Counted from the first letter of the stretch, positions 1-6,494 are shown. The stretch: DNA of 13,531 bases from Methanomassiliicoccaceae archaeon (GCA_009784745.1 WQXR01000032.1:1-13531); one strand, 5' to 3'. Translations and numbers: made by a program. The notes: a model not told the origin generated them from the letters alone.

Positions 1-1654
1 CCCACAGTTCGTCTTCGTCAAGACCTTCGGGTGCTTTTTCGCAGTCGCATTCGCCGTCCTTGCATTCGCACGGGTCGTCGCCGCAGTCGCATTCGCATCC
101 GTCACAGTCATCACCGCATTCGCACTCGTCTTCGCCGCATTCGCATTCGCAGTTGCACACATCAAGGCACTTACAATCCTTGTCGCCGTTGCATTCGCAA
201 TCGCCGTTGTCGGGTATTACGGGTGCGTCATTCGGCTTCTCCGGCATCGTTATCGTGTATTCATAACCGATGAATATGTCTGTGTTGCTGTTGACGGTCC
301 ACTGGTAAACGAATACCTGCACACCGTCCACACCGAAGTCGATATCGCTGAACGTCCACTTTGTGAATTTGACGTACAATGTCTTGGCCGCAAGTATCTC
401 AGTACCGTATACGTATTTGTCATCGGCACCGAATTCGTCGTCCTCATAGACACTGCCGCTGAAATAGTATCCTGCGGGTGCCCAAGCATCCAGAATATCT
501 GTTGCTTCGATTCCGTCGCCTTTCTCTATGACTTTCGTTCCGAGCGTCTTACCGTCCGCGTCCTTGAACGTGACCGTTACACCTGCCTCGAACTCAACGA
601 ATACGTCAACGTTGGCGTTTATCACAGCGTCGAAGTCCCACAGGACATTTGTGTCCTCGTCGGTATAGGCGCTGTAGAATTCGACAACAACGAAGTTGCT
701 TGTCGTGAACGGACCGTTGTAGTCGCTGTAGTCATCTGCCAGTTCTGAACCCTTGAGTAATACAAGTGTCGAGAGTGTTGCACCGGCCAGGTCCTTGAAC
801 GTTACCGTCACACCTGCCTCGAACTCAACGAATACGTCAACGTTGGCGTTTATCACAGCGTCGAAGTCCCACAGGACATTGGTGTCCTCGTCGGTATAGG
901 CGCTGTAGAATTCGACAACAACGAAGTTGCTTGTCGTGAACGGACCGTTGTAGTCGTCGTAGTCTGTCAGTTCTGAACCCTTGAGCAATACAAGTGTCGA
1001 GAGTGTTGCACCGGCCGTGTCCTTGAACGTGACCGTTACCCACTCTTTGTCATCATCTTCGAATTCCACGTACAGTTTCAGGTTTTCCATTACGGGTCCG
1101 TCAACGTACGGGATCAAGAGCTTAGAGTCAGTATAGATCCCTTTGACCACACTACCGTTCGGTATAAGGTTCGCCGGGAAATCCTCTTCGGCGTTGAAGT
1201 CTGACTTCCACGGGATGTCTATTGCTCCCAATTTCTTTCCATCATCATCGAGGAACGTAACCTTTACGGTCTTGTTCTCGAAGTATTTCATCATAGCCGC
1301 CAGAAGATCTGCGTACTCCGGTTCGTCCATTCTAAGGAACTCATCGGTGATATCCACACCGTTGGCCCTTATAATGAAGTCATCTTCGAAGAAACCTTCA
1401 GGGGTTCCATCGTCATCTCCAAAGAACGTGACTATGAACGTCACCGTCTTTCCCTTTTGGATCGTCAGAGTATTGGTATCTTCGTTCCAGTCGTAATTCC
1501 CATACAATTCGTAGGAGAATCCGAACTCTGAACCATTATCCATAGGGAAGGAAACGTCATAGTTCTGGTTCGCGAAGAAAACGAAATATGCTGCGGCGCC
1601 GCCTACCGCAATAGCGGCGACGACGATCGCAATCAATGCTGTTCTTGAAACCAT
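1..1654 (-). CDS. repeat-bearing surface protein with Cys-rich acidic segment (C-terminus beyond window)
   Basis: The minus-strand frame is open from ATG at 1654 to the window edge (551 complete codons, no stop). Residues 2-25 form a signal peptide or anchor (short polar start with Arg, then an Ala/Val/Ile-rich hydrophobic run), so the rest should lie outside the cell. Residues about 212-288 and 288-365 are two nearly identical repeats, and 365-445 is a diverged third. Their pattern (VTVTFKD, G-T-L, then a Tyr/Phe-rich strand and Val-F-V-E-F) resembles Listeria-Bacteroides/InlB B-type beta repeats. Residues 486-538 hold 18 cysteines, mostly as C-x-C among Asp/Glu. Start choice: a GGAGGG Shine-Dalgarno at about 1665-1670 lies about 10 bases upstream. 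The homologous gene end at 13408 suggests a C-terminal membrane anchor beyond the window. Likely role is adhesion or envelope structure, inferred from architecture only. Confidence 0.88.
   Translation of the reverse strand, partial: MVSRTALIAIVVAAIAVGGAAAYFVFFANQNYDVSFPMDNGSEFGFSYELYGNYDWNEDTNTLTIQKGKTVTFIVTFFGDDDGTPEGFFEDDFIIRANGVDITDEFLRMDEPEYADLLAAMMKYFENKTVKVTFLDDDGKKLGAIDIPWKSDFNAEEDFPANLIPNGSVVKGIYTDSKLLIPYVDGPVMENLKLYVEFEDDDKEWVTVTFKDTAGATLSTLVLLKGSELTDYDDYNGPFTTSNFVVVEFYSAYTDEDTNVLWDFDAVINANVDVFVEFEAGVTVTFKDLAGATLSTLVLLKGSELADDYSDYNGPFTTSNFVVVEFYSAYTDEDTNVLWDFDAVINANVDVFVEFEAGVTVTFKDADGKTLGTKVIEKGDGIEATDILDAWAPAGYYFSGSVYEDDEFGADDKYVYGTEILAAKTLYVKFTKWTFSDIDFGVDGVQVFVYQWTVNSNTDIFIGYEYTITMPEKPNDAPVIPDNGDCECNGDKDCKCLDVCNCECECGEDECECGDDCDGCECDCGDDPCECKDGECDCEKAPEGLDEDELW
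561..1019 (-). repeat. two near-identical tandem repeats inside the surface-protein gene
   Basis: Unit boundaries at 561, 792 and 1020 are marked by the same tccttgaac string, giving copies of 231 and 228 bases (77 and 76 codons). The copies differ by one in-frame codon near 733-745 and a handful of substitutions, so the duplication or a gene conversion is recent. The sequence up to about 1040 is the edge of a further diverged unit. Confidence 0.9.
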
Positions 1655-2299
1655 TTTACTTTTTCCCTCCTCTTCTTTTTGATTTGGTCATTATTTTTCT
1701 CATGCGTCGGTATTGACATCTCCGCGGAACTGCGGAGAACATCCCTTTAAGATGCATCCATGTTTTCCGCTTATGAGAATGTTAATTGCCTCTTACACAA
1801 TCGTGCGCACCCTATATTAAGAGGAACGTATCAAAAGTAAACTAAGATATAAGTACGTAATTAGTTTATTTTACGCGTCCAGTGTTTTGCGTTGTGTGTA
1901 TTTTTCGTCGTTAAATTCTTTTTTATATTTAATATATTTAAGTAAGTTATTTTTCTGTTATCGGGACCTTAAAGGTGCTCATTTTTATGCGCAGAACAGT
2001 ATGAGAAACGTTAAGGATATGCGTTAAAGGAGCGAAGGAAAATATATAAAGATTGGATGCGCGCCTTACGCGAACGGATAAAATTGACGGCAAAATGGAC
2101 GTAAGAATGAACGTAAAAATGGACGAAAAGAGTAAAATAACGGATAAAAAATGAACGGAATGACGGACAGAACAAAGGCGCGGAGATCCGTTCGGATACG
2201 CCGGAATATACTGACGCACGGAATACCGCCGAAGGAACATAGCAAAGGTCTAATATGAACTAGGACATATGCAGACAGGATGGGAGGGCGGTTGTTCTC
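1655..2299. other. divergent intergenic region, no convincing gene
   Basis: This 645-base AT-rich gap separates the minus-strand surface gene from the plus-strand gene at 2300. It holds a 7-bp hairpin (arms 1719-1725 and 1732-1738) in the surface gene's presumed leader, an AT-rich stretch with ttaatatattt-type sequence at about 1921-1945, and a TATA-like aatatataaa at 2041-2050. Three degenerate 12-base units lie at 2092-2127 (aaaatggacgta and relatives). Promoters for both flanking genes must lie here, but none can be fixed by spacing. No RNA gene is recognised. Confidence 0.5.
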
Positions 2300-2647
2300 A
2301 TGAGTGAGAATGAGATAACTTTCAAATACAAATTCAAAGAAGATTATAACCCTGTGTACGTCAACGGGGCGTACGGCGGTGTGAACGGAAGAGGAGAGAT
2401 AATGGTCCACTTCTTCACGGAAAGACATCCTATACCATATGAAGTGACGAACGAGATGTTCGACAACAAACTCGGAAAAGAGATAAAGGTTGTTACGTCC
2501 AGAGATAAGGACTCTGAGAACAGGAATCTTATGTTGAGAATTGTGGAGACTGGCATAATCTTGGACCTGAACAGTGCGAAAGAGTTTCACGCGTGGCTCG
2601 GCGAGAACATACGTATCCGTGAAGACATCGGGAAGGATGGTGCATAG
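2300..2647 (+). CDS. small protein of unknown function, 115 aa
   Basis: ATG at 2300 is preceded by GGGAGGG at 2282-2288. The protein is soluble, with no signal or membrane segment. A Gly/Tyr-rich N-terminal motif (about residues 17-46, including YNPVYVNGAYGGVN, GEI, FFTER and IP) is followed by a charged alpha/beta region and a C-terminal helix with HAWLGENI. The motif gives the feel of a conserved prokaryotic small-protein family resembling the DUF3467 type, but I cannot name it with certainty. The stop is TAG, and the next frame (2648-3028) is in the same register, so the two would fuse if this TAG were decoded. The gene heads a presumed operon with the HicB/HicA-like pair. Function unknown. 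Confidence 0.75.
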   Translation: MSENEITFKYKFKEDYNPVYVNGAYGGVNGRGEIMVHFFTERHPIPYEVTNEMFDNKLGKEIKVVTSRDKDSENRNLMLRIVETGIILDLNSAKEFHAWLGENIRIREDIGKDGA

Positions 2648-2812
2648 GTGTACAGGTCATCCATGACGAGCACCGTATCAGGCATAGCTCCCTCGATGTT
2701 CACGGACGCGATAAGGGATACTTTCATAATATCGTACCTTTCTGCGTCATCCTGTCTCGGGAGGAAAGGACTGGCGAAGGTAGGGAGGTTCTCCATCGAT
2801 CCTCCTCTTCAA

Positions 2813-3028
2813 GTGGTCATAGATATTGATGAGGAAGGGATATATTCCCTTGACTGTGAAGAGGGTAATTTCTACGAGACTGGAAGGACGAATAGTGATC
2901 TTATGACCGAACTGGAAGAGAGTATTGAATTTGTTTGGAAAGAGTTCGTCAAATGTAAAAAGAAGAACATGTCCGGCGACGCCCTTGAATACAGAAAGTG
3001 GTTGATGTCGCGCATATCACCCGGGTGA
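2813..3028 (+). CDS. HicB-like antitoxin (start uncertain)
   Basis: From GTG 2813 the product is 71 residues: a beta-hairpin start (VVIDIDEEGIYSLDC), then G-R-T-x-x-x-L-M-x-E-L-E-E-S-I-E, which matches the partial RNase H-like HicB/UPF0150 pattern in which a 'GKT..EAL..i.eAi' segment leads into a helix. The C-terminal EYRKWL region would be the toxin- or DNA-binding tail. The frame stays open back to 2648, but those extra 55 codons look like nothing in the family. GTG 2813 lacks a Shine-Dalgarno; GGGAGG at 2783-2788 is better placed for a non-canonical ATC at 2795. The next gene starts one base after this stop, a typical antitoxin-toxin arrangement. The pairing supports the call more than the sequence does. 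Confidence 0.6.
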   Translation: MVIDIDEEGIYSLDCEEGNFYETGRTNSDLMTELEESIEFVWKEFVKCKKKNMSGDALEYRKWLMSRISPG

Positions 3029-3029
3029 T

Positions 3030-3314
3030 ATGATCACAGTAAAGAACCGCGAGGTTATGAGCGCACTTTGCAGCAAAGGGTTCAAAGTAAGTAACTCGGA
3101 TCACAAGCGCCTCAGATTTTGTATCGACGGGGCGGAGACAAAAATAACGACAAAACTGAGTCATGGATCCGGCTCTGATGAACTGAGTGCCGAATTGATC
3201 AAAAGGATGAGCAAACAATTACACATCAAAAAAGAAGAATTCTTAAAATTCATTGAGTGCACACTGAGTCAGGAAGAATATACGGAAAAGATAAAGCATG
3301 TTGTGTGGAAATAA
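3030..3314 (+). CDS. HicA-like toxin (putative mRNA interferase)
   Basis: This 94-residue basic protein has the HicA layout: an N-terminal helix ending in KGF (residues 16-18), then SDHKRLRF with the family-type His at residue 25, then a T-K-L-S-H-G motif (His 45), then a helix with LIKRMSKQLHI and a C-terminal L-S-Q-E-E-Y tail. HicA proteins have a dsRNA-binding-like fold and cleave mRNA; the conserved His is catalytic in characterised members. It is longer than minimal HicA and resembles the variants with an extended C-terminus. ATG 3030 follows the HicB-like stop by one base, and GGGTGAT at that junction can serve as Shine-Dalgarno, so translation is probably coupled. Confidence 0.7.
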   Translation: MITVKNREVMSALCSKGFKVSNSDHKRLRFCIDGAETKITTKLSHGSGSDELSAELIKRMSKQLHIKKEEFLKFIECTLSQEEYTEKIKHVVWK

Positions 3315-3317
3315 CAA

Positions 3318-3350
3318 ATACCATCAGCGGACCCATACGGCCGATGGTAT
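3318..3350. terminator. inverted repeat between convergent genes
   Basis: Arms ataccatc (3318-3325) and gatggtat (3343-3350) are perfectly complementary across a 17-base loop. It begins 4 bases after the hicA-like stop and lies about 45 bases past the end of the convergent DUF4143 gene. There is no long T tract, so it may be only a stabilising 3' hairpin. Confidence 0.4.
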
Positions 3351-3394
3351 GTTCACGAGTTTCTTCGCGCGCATCCGGGTACCGAATAGCACCC

Positions 3395-4663
3395 TTATTC
3401 GCCTAAACACCCTATCGGAACGACGTATACTCCGTCGGGTCTTCTCATCGCGTACTGTCCGCCGGTCAGCACCATCAGGAATGACGGCTGTTTCATCTTC
3501 TCCTCGTCTATGTTGTTCTTCAGTCTGATCAGGCTCGCTGCTCCGTCCTCAATATCTTTTGCGCCGAGTTTCACTTCTATCGCGCCCCACTCCTTTCCCG
3601 GCAGTTCGGCTATCAGATCCACTTCGTTCCCGTTCACGTCCCTGAAGTGGCTCAACGTACCGCCTGCAGGCTGAAGGTATATCCGAAGGTCCCTGACACA
3701 AAGCGATTCGAAGAACAATCCGAACGTCCGGTAATCTTCCATGAGTGCTCCGGACGATGCTTTCAATGCGGACATTGCTATAGAAGGATCCGTGAAGTGC
3801 CATTTCGAGGACGTTATAAGCCTTGTTCTCGAACGCATATGAGGGTTCCATGCCGGAAGTTCCTCGATAAGGAATATGCGCCGCATAGCGTCCAGATATT
3901 TTTTCAGCGTATTGACGGAAAATGTCCCGGATGCTCCTGCGACATCTTCCCTTATGGTTTCCGACGACGCATATGTGGATACATTCCTCGCGACGGATTC
4001 GATCACGCGTTTTACGGTCTCGGGATCCTTGTTACCGTCGCCTGCTTTGGAAACATCAGAGTTTATCACTGCTTTCACATACTGATCGACGATGCGTGTC
4101 GCATTCTCCTCTTTGTCATTCAGACTTTCCGGCCATCCTCCTCGCGCAATGGCCGCGGCCAGACCTTTCACTGACAGATCGGAACGGCCGTTCACTTTGT
4201 AGTCCGGATCGAAAAGACCCCTCAGGGATACTTTTCCGTTGGATTCGCCGGATTCGAACAGACTCATCGTTCTCATTGTCAGTCTCGCTATCCTTCCTGC
4301 ACCGGAATGAAGCGGTTCGGAATCCTTCGGCGGAACGGATGATCCGGTGAGAATGAACTGTCCCCTTTTCCCTCTGTCATCCACCACATTCCTTACGGCA
4401 TCCCATATCCCGGGTACCAGTTGCCATTCGTCGATGAGCATCGGCGGTTCTTCGTCAAGAAAGTTGAATATGCCGTTCTCCAGCAACAGATTGAGACTGT
4501 TGATCTGGTTTTTGTTCGTTATTGACAATATACCTTTATTGAACTCCTTGGACGTTCTGGTCTTTCCGCACCATTTGGGGCCTTCTACGAGTATCGCGCC
4601 CATCAGTTCGAGGTGATCGCTTATCTCTTTGTCCATGATCCTTTTTCTGTATCCTTCAGGCAC
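3395..4663 (-). CDS. AAA_14/DUF4143 ATP-binding protein
   Basis: This 422-residue product has an N-terminal AAA_14 ATPase: Walker A GPKWCGKT (residues 28-35), Walker B MLIDEW (75-80) and a strand-Thr sensor FILTGSS (103-109). The DUF4143 part follows, with the family-type RGGWPE (174-179), a winged-helix-like middle and a C-terminal restriction-endonuclease-like fold: FFESL (317-321), NEVDLI (346-351, Asp 349) and AIEVKLG (361-367, Glu 363, Lys 365). The family is widespread and poorly characterised in archaea and gut bacteria, and is often accessory or defence-associated. The first possible start is GTG 4663; ATG 4636 (codon 10) also precedes the ATPase domain. A TATA-like box at 4686-4693 would place the transcript start close to the GTG, so the message is leaderless or very short-leadered. 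It converges with the hicA-like gene. Confidence 0.9.
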   Translation of the reverse strand: MPEGYRKRIMDKEISDHLELMGAILVEGPKWCGKTRTSKEFNKGILSITNKNQINSLNLLLENGIFNFLDEEPPMLIDEWQLVPGIWDAVRNVVDDRGKRGQFILTGSSVPPKDSEPLHSGAGRIARLTMRTMSLFESGESNGKVSLRGLFDPDYKVNGRSDLSVKGLAAAIARGGWPESLNDKEENATRIVDQYVKAVINSDVSKAGDGNKDPETVKRVIESVARNVSTYASSETIREDVAGASGTFSVNTLKKYLDAMRRIFLIEELPAWNPHMRSRTRLITSSKWHFTDPSIAMSALKASSGALMEDYRTFGLFFESLCVRDLRIYLQPAGGTLSHFRDVNGNEVDLIAELPGKEWGAIEVKLGAKDIEDGAASLIRLKNNIDEEKMKQPSFLMVLTGGQYAMRRPDGVYVVPIGCLGE

Positions 4664-4685
4664 GATGTTCCATATGTTTGTGCTC

Positions 4686-4693
4686 TTTAAATA
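4686..4693 (-). promoter_or_regulatory. TATA box for the DUF4143 gene
   Basis: The plus-strand tttaaata reads TATTTAAA on the transcribed strand and lies 23-30 bases upstream of the GTG start, the normal archaeal box-A spacing for a leaderless or nearly leaderless transcript. It directly abuts the 23-bp repeat array. Confidence 0.6.
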
Positions 4694-4762
4694 GTTGACG
4701 GTTTGTACTAAGTTCTATTGACTGTTTGTACTAAGTTCTATTGACGGTTCATACTAAGTTCT
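4694..4762. repeat. three contiguous 23-bp direct repeats (operator-like)
   Basis: Units at 4694-4716, 4717-4739 and 4740-4762 share the pattern (g/a)ttgac(g/t)gtt(t/c)(g/a)tactaagttct. There are no spacers. The array abuts the TATA box of the DUF4143 gene, so cooperative binding of a regulator, possibly autoregulation, is the likeliest reading. Confidence 0.85.
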
Positions 4763-4789
4763 GTTGGCCGATCGTGATGGTCGAACACC

Positions 4790-5029
4790 CCTCACTGAAG
4801 TAAGGGGCGTTTGACAAATTAAACTGATCAATTCCTTTTCTTTCCGATCCTGCCCCCAAATGTACCATTTTGCGGGCGTCCGCAAAATGGTATCTTGGCT
4901 CTTGTTCATTCGGTTTGCATGATACCATACCCGATCGATCGCATCGCGAAAGCGTCTCCACTGTGAATATCCTGGGACCGTTCGCAATTCCCTTGCCAGC
5001 CAAGCGTGTCCGCTTGAACACGAGAACAA
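4790..5029 (-). pseudogene. relic of a dinD-like (DNA-damage-inducible protein D) gene, copy 1
   Basis: Reading from about 5029 downward, one frame gives WLAREL, GYSQWRRFRDAIDR, then the frame shifts by one base and continues as MVSCKPNEQEPRYHF, ADARKMVHLGAGSER. This is the DinD N-terminal order (W-x-A-R-E-L, GY--W-RF--v-I-RA, --SC----, --HF-----KMV--GSG--R). After about 4825 the similarity fades, and no C-terminal half is present. The frameshift and truncation mark it as dead. It lies just beyond the 23-bp array upstream of the DUF4143 gene. Confidence 0.7.
4863..4892. repeat. perfect 13-bp inverted repeat inside dinD relic 1
   Basis: Arms 4863-4875 (taccattttgcgg) and 4880-4892 are exact reverse complements around loop gcgt. 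The same loop and 12 of the 13 arm bases recur in dinD relic 2 at 8745-8774, with a compensating change on both arms. Confidence 0.85.
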
Positions 5030-5280
5030 AATTAAAAATGAGATACTAGTAATAAAATTTGAATTGAAGAAAAATGTCTTGAAAATTTATGAATATTGCT
5101 TAGACATTTCGTTTTTTATACATTTTTTGTCAAAATTTCGGCCTGATCGAAACAATATGTCTCCTCAAAAAATCAGAATGCATCGGTACGCTGGATAGTA
5201 ATAAAAATAAAAACATTTAAAAATGATAGTAATATTTGTACGAATCATAGTAATAAAAGGATTAAAGAGAGGCAGCGAAG
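5030..5280. other. AT-rich spacer with repeated tagtaata boxes
   Basis: No gene is seen. The element tagtaata occurs at about 5048, 5197, 5228 and 5249; the last three are 31 and 21 bases apart, close to three and two helical turns. A TATA-like tttaaaaa at about 5216-5223 could serve the short ORF at 5281. Confidence 0.45.
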
Positions 5281-5349
5281 ATGCCCCGTGAAATGAAAAT
5301 AGTTAATGAAGGGAGCAGAAAAGTTCCGAAATGGGTAATGGGCAAATGA
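5281..5349 (+). CDS. possible 22-codon small ORF or truncated gene start
   Basis: ATG 5281 follows GAGAGG (5267-5272) at 8 bases, a well-placed Shine-Dalgarno, and a TATA-like box lies about 60 bases upstream. The basic product begins MPREMKIVNEGSRK and ends KWVMGK before TGA. Repeat A begins 10 bases after the stop, so this may be the surviving 5' end of a gene cut by that element. No family is recognised. Confidence 0.3.
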   Translation: MPREMKIVNEGSRKVPKWVMGK

Positions 5350-5358
5350 ATCCCTGAT

Positions 5359-5440
5359 ATCAGTTCCGTCCGTTCCACGGACGGAACTAACTAACGTTCA
5401 GCGTATCCGCAACAGCGAATTAAAGTAAAAGTAAGAAAGG
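5359..5440. repeat. repeat A, copy 1 (hairpin plus conserved 3'-flank sequence)
   Basis: This 82-bp sequence is repeated at 6413-6494 in the same orientation with only two differences, both in the hairpin loop. The hairpin has perfect 12-bp arms (5362-5373 and 5377-5388) and loop tcc. The other end, read on the minus strand, is the pyrimidine-rich CCTTTCTTACTTTTACTTT, which also lies downstream of the surface gene at 13408 and so looks like an archaeal transcription terminator. Confidence 0.9.
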
Positions 5441-5456
5441 TAGGGTTTTATTCAAT

Positions 5457-5630
5457 GTTTATTTCGTTCTTTCGTTCAAGGCCTCATCCTGACCGCTGAC
5501 GGCGTCAGAATTCCTATAGTACCGCAACTGGTTGCACCGATCAGTGTCACGGATATGAGACCGATCTCGTCGCTTATGAACGAGTAGTACGGATAGTCGA
5601 ACATCGGATACGCTATCTTAGGTCCGTCCG
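5457..5630 (-). pseudogene. repeat B, copy 1: orphan 3' end of a surface-protein gene
   Basis: On the minus strand this 174-bp block encodes the last about 50 codons of a surface protein: PYYSFISDEIGLISVTLIGA, then a hydrophobic Gly-rich segment, ending AVRMRP and TGA (5476-5478). It matches the anchor of the gene ending at 13408 (hydrophobic Gly/Ala/Val run, AVRMRP, stop, then GAACGAAATAAAC). No signal peptide or upstream coding sequence accompanies it; the frame runs back into antisense vapB. It is 5 substitutions, all transitions, from the copy at 10164. Confidence 0.75.
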
Positions 5631-5668
5631 TTCTGTGCAGATATTTGCACGATCCGCAAAGTAAAAAG

Positions 5669-5677
5669 ATATAAATA
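5669..5677 (+). promoter_or_regulatory. TATA box for vapBC
   Basis: The string atataaata begins 37 bases upstream of the vapB ATG, implying a leader of only a few bases. Confidence 0.6.
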
Positions 5678-5705
5678 CACATAATGTAACAGCATTGGGA
5701 ACAGT

Positions 5706-5939
5706 ATGATGTCGCAGACACAAATAAGCATTGAAACGAGCGTTTACGAGAGGACCAAGCATATAGCGGAAGGGAAAGGGATGAGCGTCTCCGATTATGT
5801 GAACGCAATGCTGGAAAAGAATGCCGAAGCTCCGGAAAAAGGTCATGCGATGAAATGTTTCGGTACGATAAAAGATGATTCCTTCAGGGTTCCGGAAGAC
5901 CGCCCGAGGTCATGGGATTCTCCGAGGGAAACGTTATGA
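5706..5939 (+). CDS. vapB: VapB-type antitoxin, ribbon-helix-helix
   Basis: This 77-residue protein has an N-terminal ribbon-helix-helix DNA-binding domain: beta strand QISIETSVYER (residues 6-16), helix HIAEGKG, turn MSVSDYVNAMLEKN (26-39). A disordered acidic and Pro-rich tail follows, with WDSPRE near the end, typical of the segment that occupies the PIN toxin active site. Two adjacent ATGs (5706, 5709) are possible; gggaacagt before the first gives a weak Shine-Dalgarno. The stop TGA overlaps the toxin ATG by 4 bases, and the TATA box at 5669 sits at the right distance. RHH antitoxins usually repress their own promoter. The gene lies between the two copies of repeat A. Confidence 0.8.
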   Translation: MMSQTQISIETSVYERTKHIAEGKGMSVSDYVNAMLEKNAEAPEKGHAMKCFGTIKDDSFRVPEDRPRSWDSPRETL

Positions 5940-6334
5940 CATATTATTTGGATTCCAATATTCCGATATTTGTTCTGAGAGGGATGAACAAAAGACTTGC
6001 GGAAAAGATCGATTCGTTCTGCGATGATGAGATCAAGATACCTTCCGTGGTTGTGGCGGAACTGATGGAAGGTGCATATGCGAGCGATAACACTCAGCAC
6101 AACATAGAGCAGACCCTGAGGTTCATTGGCCCTTATGAGGCTGTGCCGTTTGACAAGGAAGCCGCGATCATATGCGGCAAGATAAGTGCAGACCTGACGA
6201 AAAAAGGAAGAAAGATAGGTTACAACGATCTGATGATCGCCGCCACTGTAATATCACGCAACGGAATATTAGTAACAAATAATTCAAAAGATTTCGGTCG
6301 CATAGAAGGTCTTCGCTCAGAGGACTGGACCTGA
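5936..6334 (+). CDS. vapC: VapC-type PIN-domain ribonuclease toxin
   Basis: This 132-residue PIN-domain protein keeps the acidic active-site set: Asp 6 (YYLDSN), Glu 42 (VVVAELMEGA), Asp 98 (GYNDLMIAA) and Asp 119 in the TNNSKDF segment. VapC toxins are Mg-dependent RNases cutting tRNA or rRNA. The start is ATG 5936, which forms an ATGA overlap with the antitoxin stop and is preceded by GAGGG; an upstream in-frame ATG at 5912 would add eight codons overlapping vapB and is less likely. Length is normal and the gene looks intact. Which antitoxin variants neutralise it cannot be read from sequence. Confidence 0.88.
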   Translation: MTYYLDSNIPIFVLRGMNKRLAEKIDSFCDDEIKIPSVVVAELMEGAYASDNTQHNIEQTLRFIGPYEAVPFDKEAAIICGKISADLTKKGRKIGYNDLMIAATVISRNGILVTNNSKDFGRIEGLRSEDWT

Positions 6335-6412
6335 ATATGGGCTCGGCATTCTGAGAAAATGTTCGAGTTCGGATCGTGTACGTTGTTTTCCGATGATCAT
6401 GAAACGCCAAAC

Positions 6413-6494
6413 ATCAGTTCCGTCCGTTTTACGGACGGAACTAACTAACGTTCAGCGTATCCGCAACAGCGAATTAAAGTAAAAGTAAGAAAGG
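6413..6494. repeat. repeat A, copy 2
   Basis: Same 82-bp sequence and orientation as 5359-5440, differing only in the hairpin loop (ttt instead of tcc). Arms are 6416-6427 and 6431-6442. It lies between vapC and the ATPase gene, so the two copies bracket the vapBC cassette as direct repeats. Confidence 0.9.

Noticed and set aside
60..266. His/Ser-rich plus-strand ORF
   Set aside because: It is the antisense shadow of the Cys-rich, Glu/Asp-rich C-x-C coding segment of the minus-strand surface gene, which is open for 551 codons and has a signal peptide and Shine-Dalgarno.
1947..2590. Minus-strand ORFs over the 1947-2590 region
   Set aside because: They are low-complexity translations of degenerate 12-base repeats or antisense to the 115-residue gene, with no start signals.
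2587..2796. Minus-strand ORF containing MKVSLIASVNIEG with a weak Shine-Dalgarno
   Set aside because: It resembles the start of an enzyme but has no continuation and overlaps the end of the 115-residue gene. A gene fragment is possible but cannot be supported.
3647..4174. 175-codon plus-strand ORF
   Set aside because: It lies wholly antisense to the DUF4143 gene, which has clear Walker motifs and family features; the plus frame shows none.
4694..4762. 23-bp repeats as a CRISPR array
   Set aside because: The units are contiguous with no spacers and there are no cas genes nearby; a promoter-proximal operator array fits better.
4749..5021. Minus ORF near 4749-5021 as an intact small gene, or its hairpin as a non-coding RNA
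   Set aside because: DinD motifs are split over two frames here and recur in one frame at 8640-8870, so a protein-coding relic explains both the ORF and most of the hairpin conservation.
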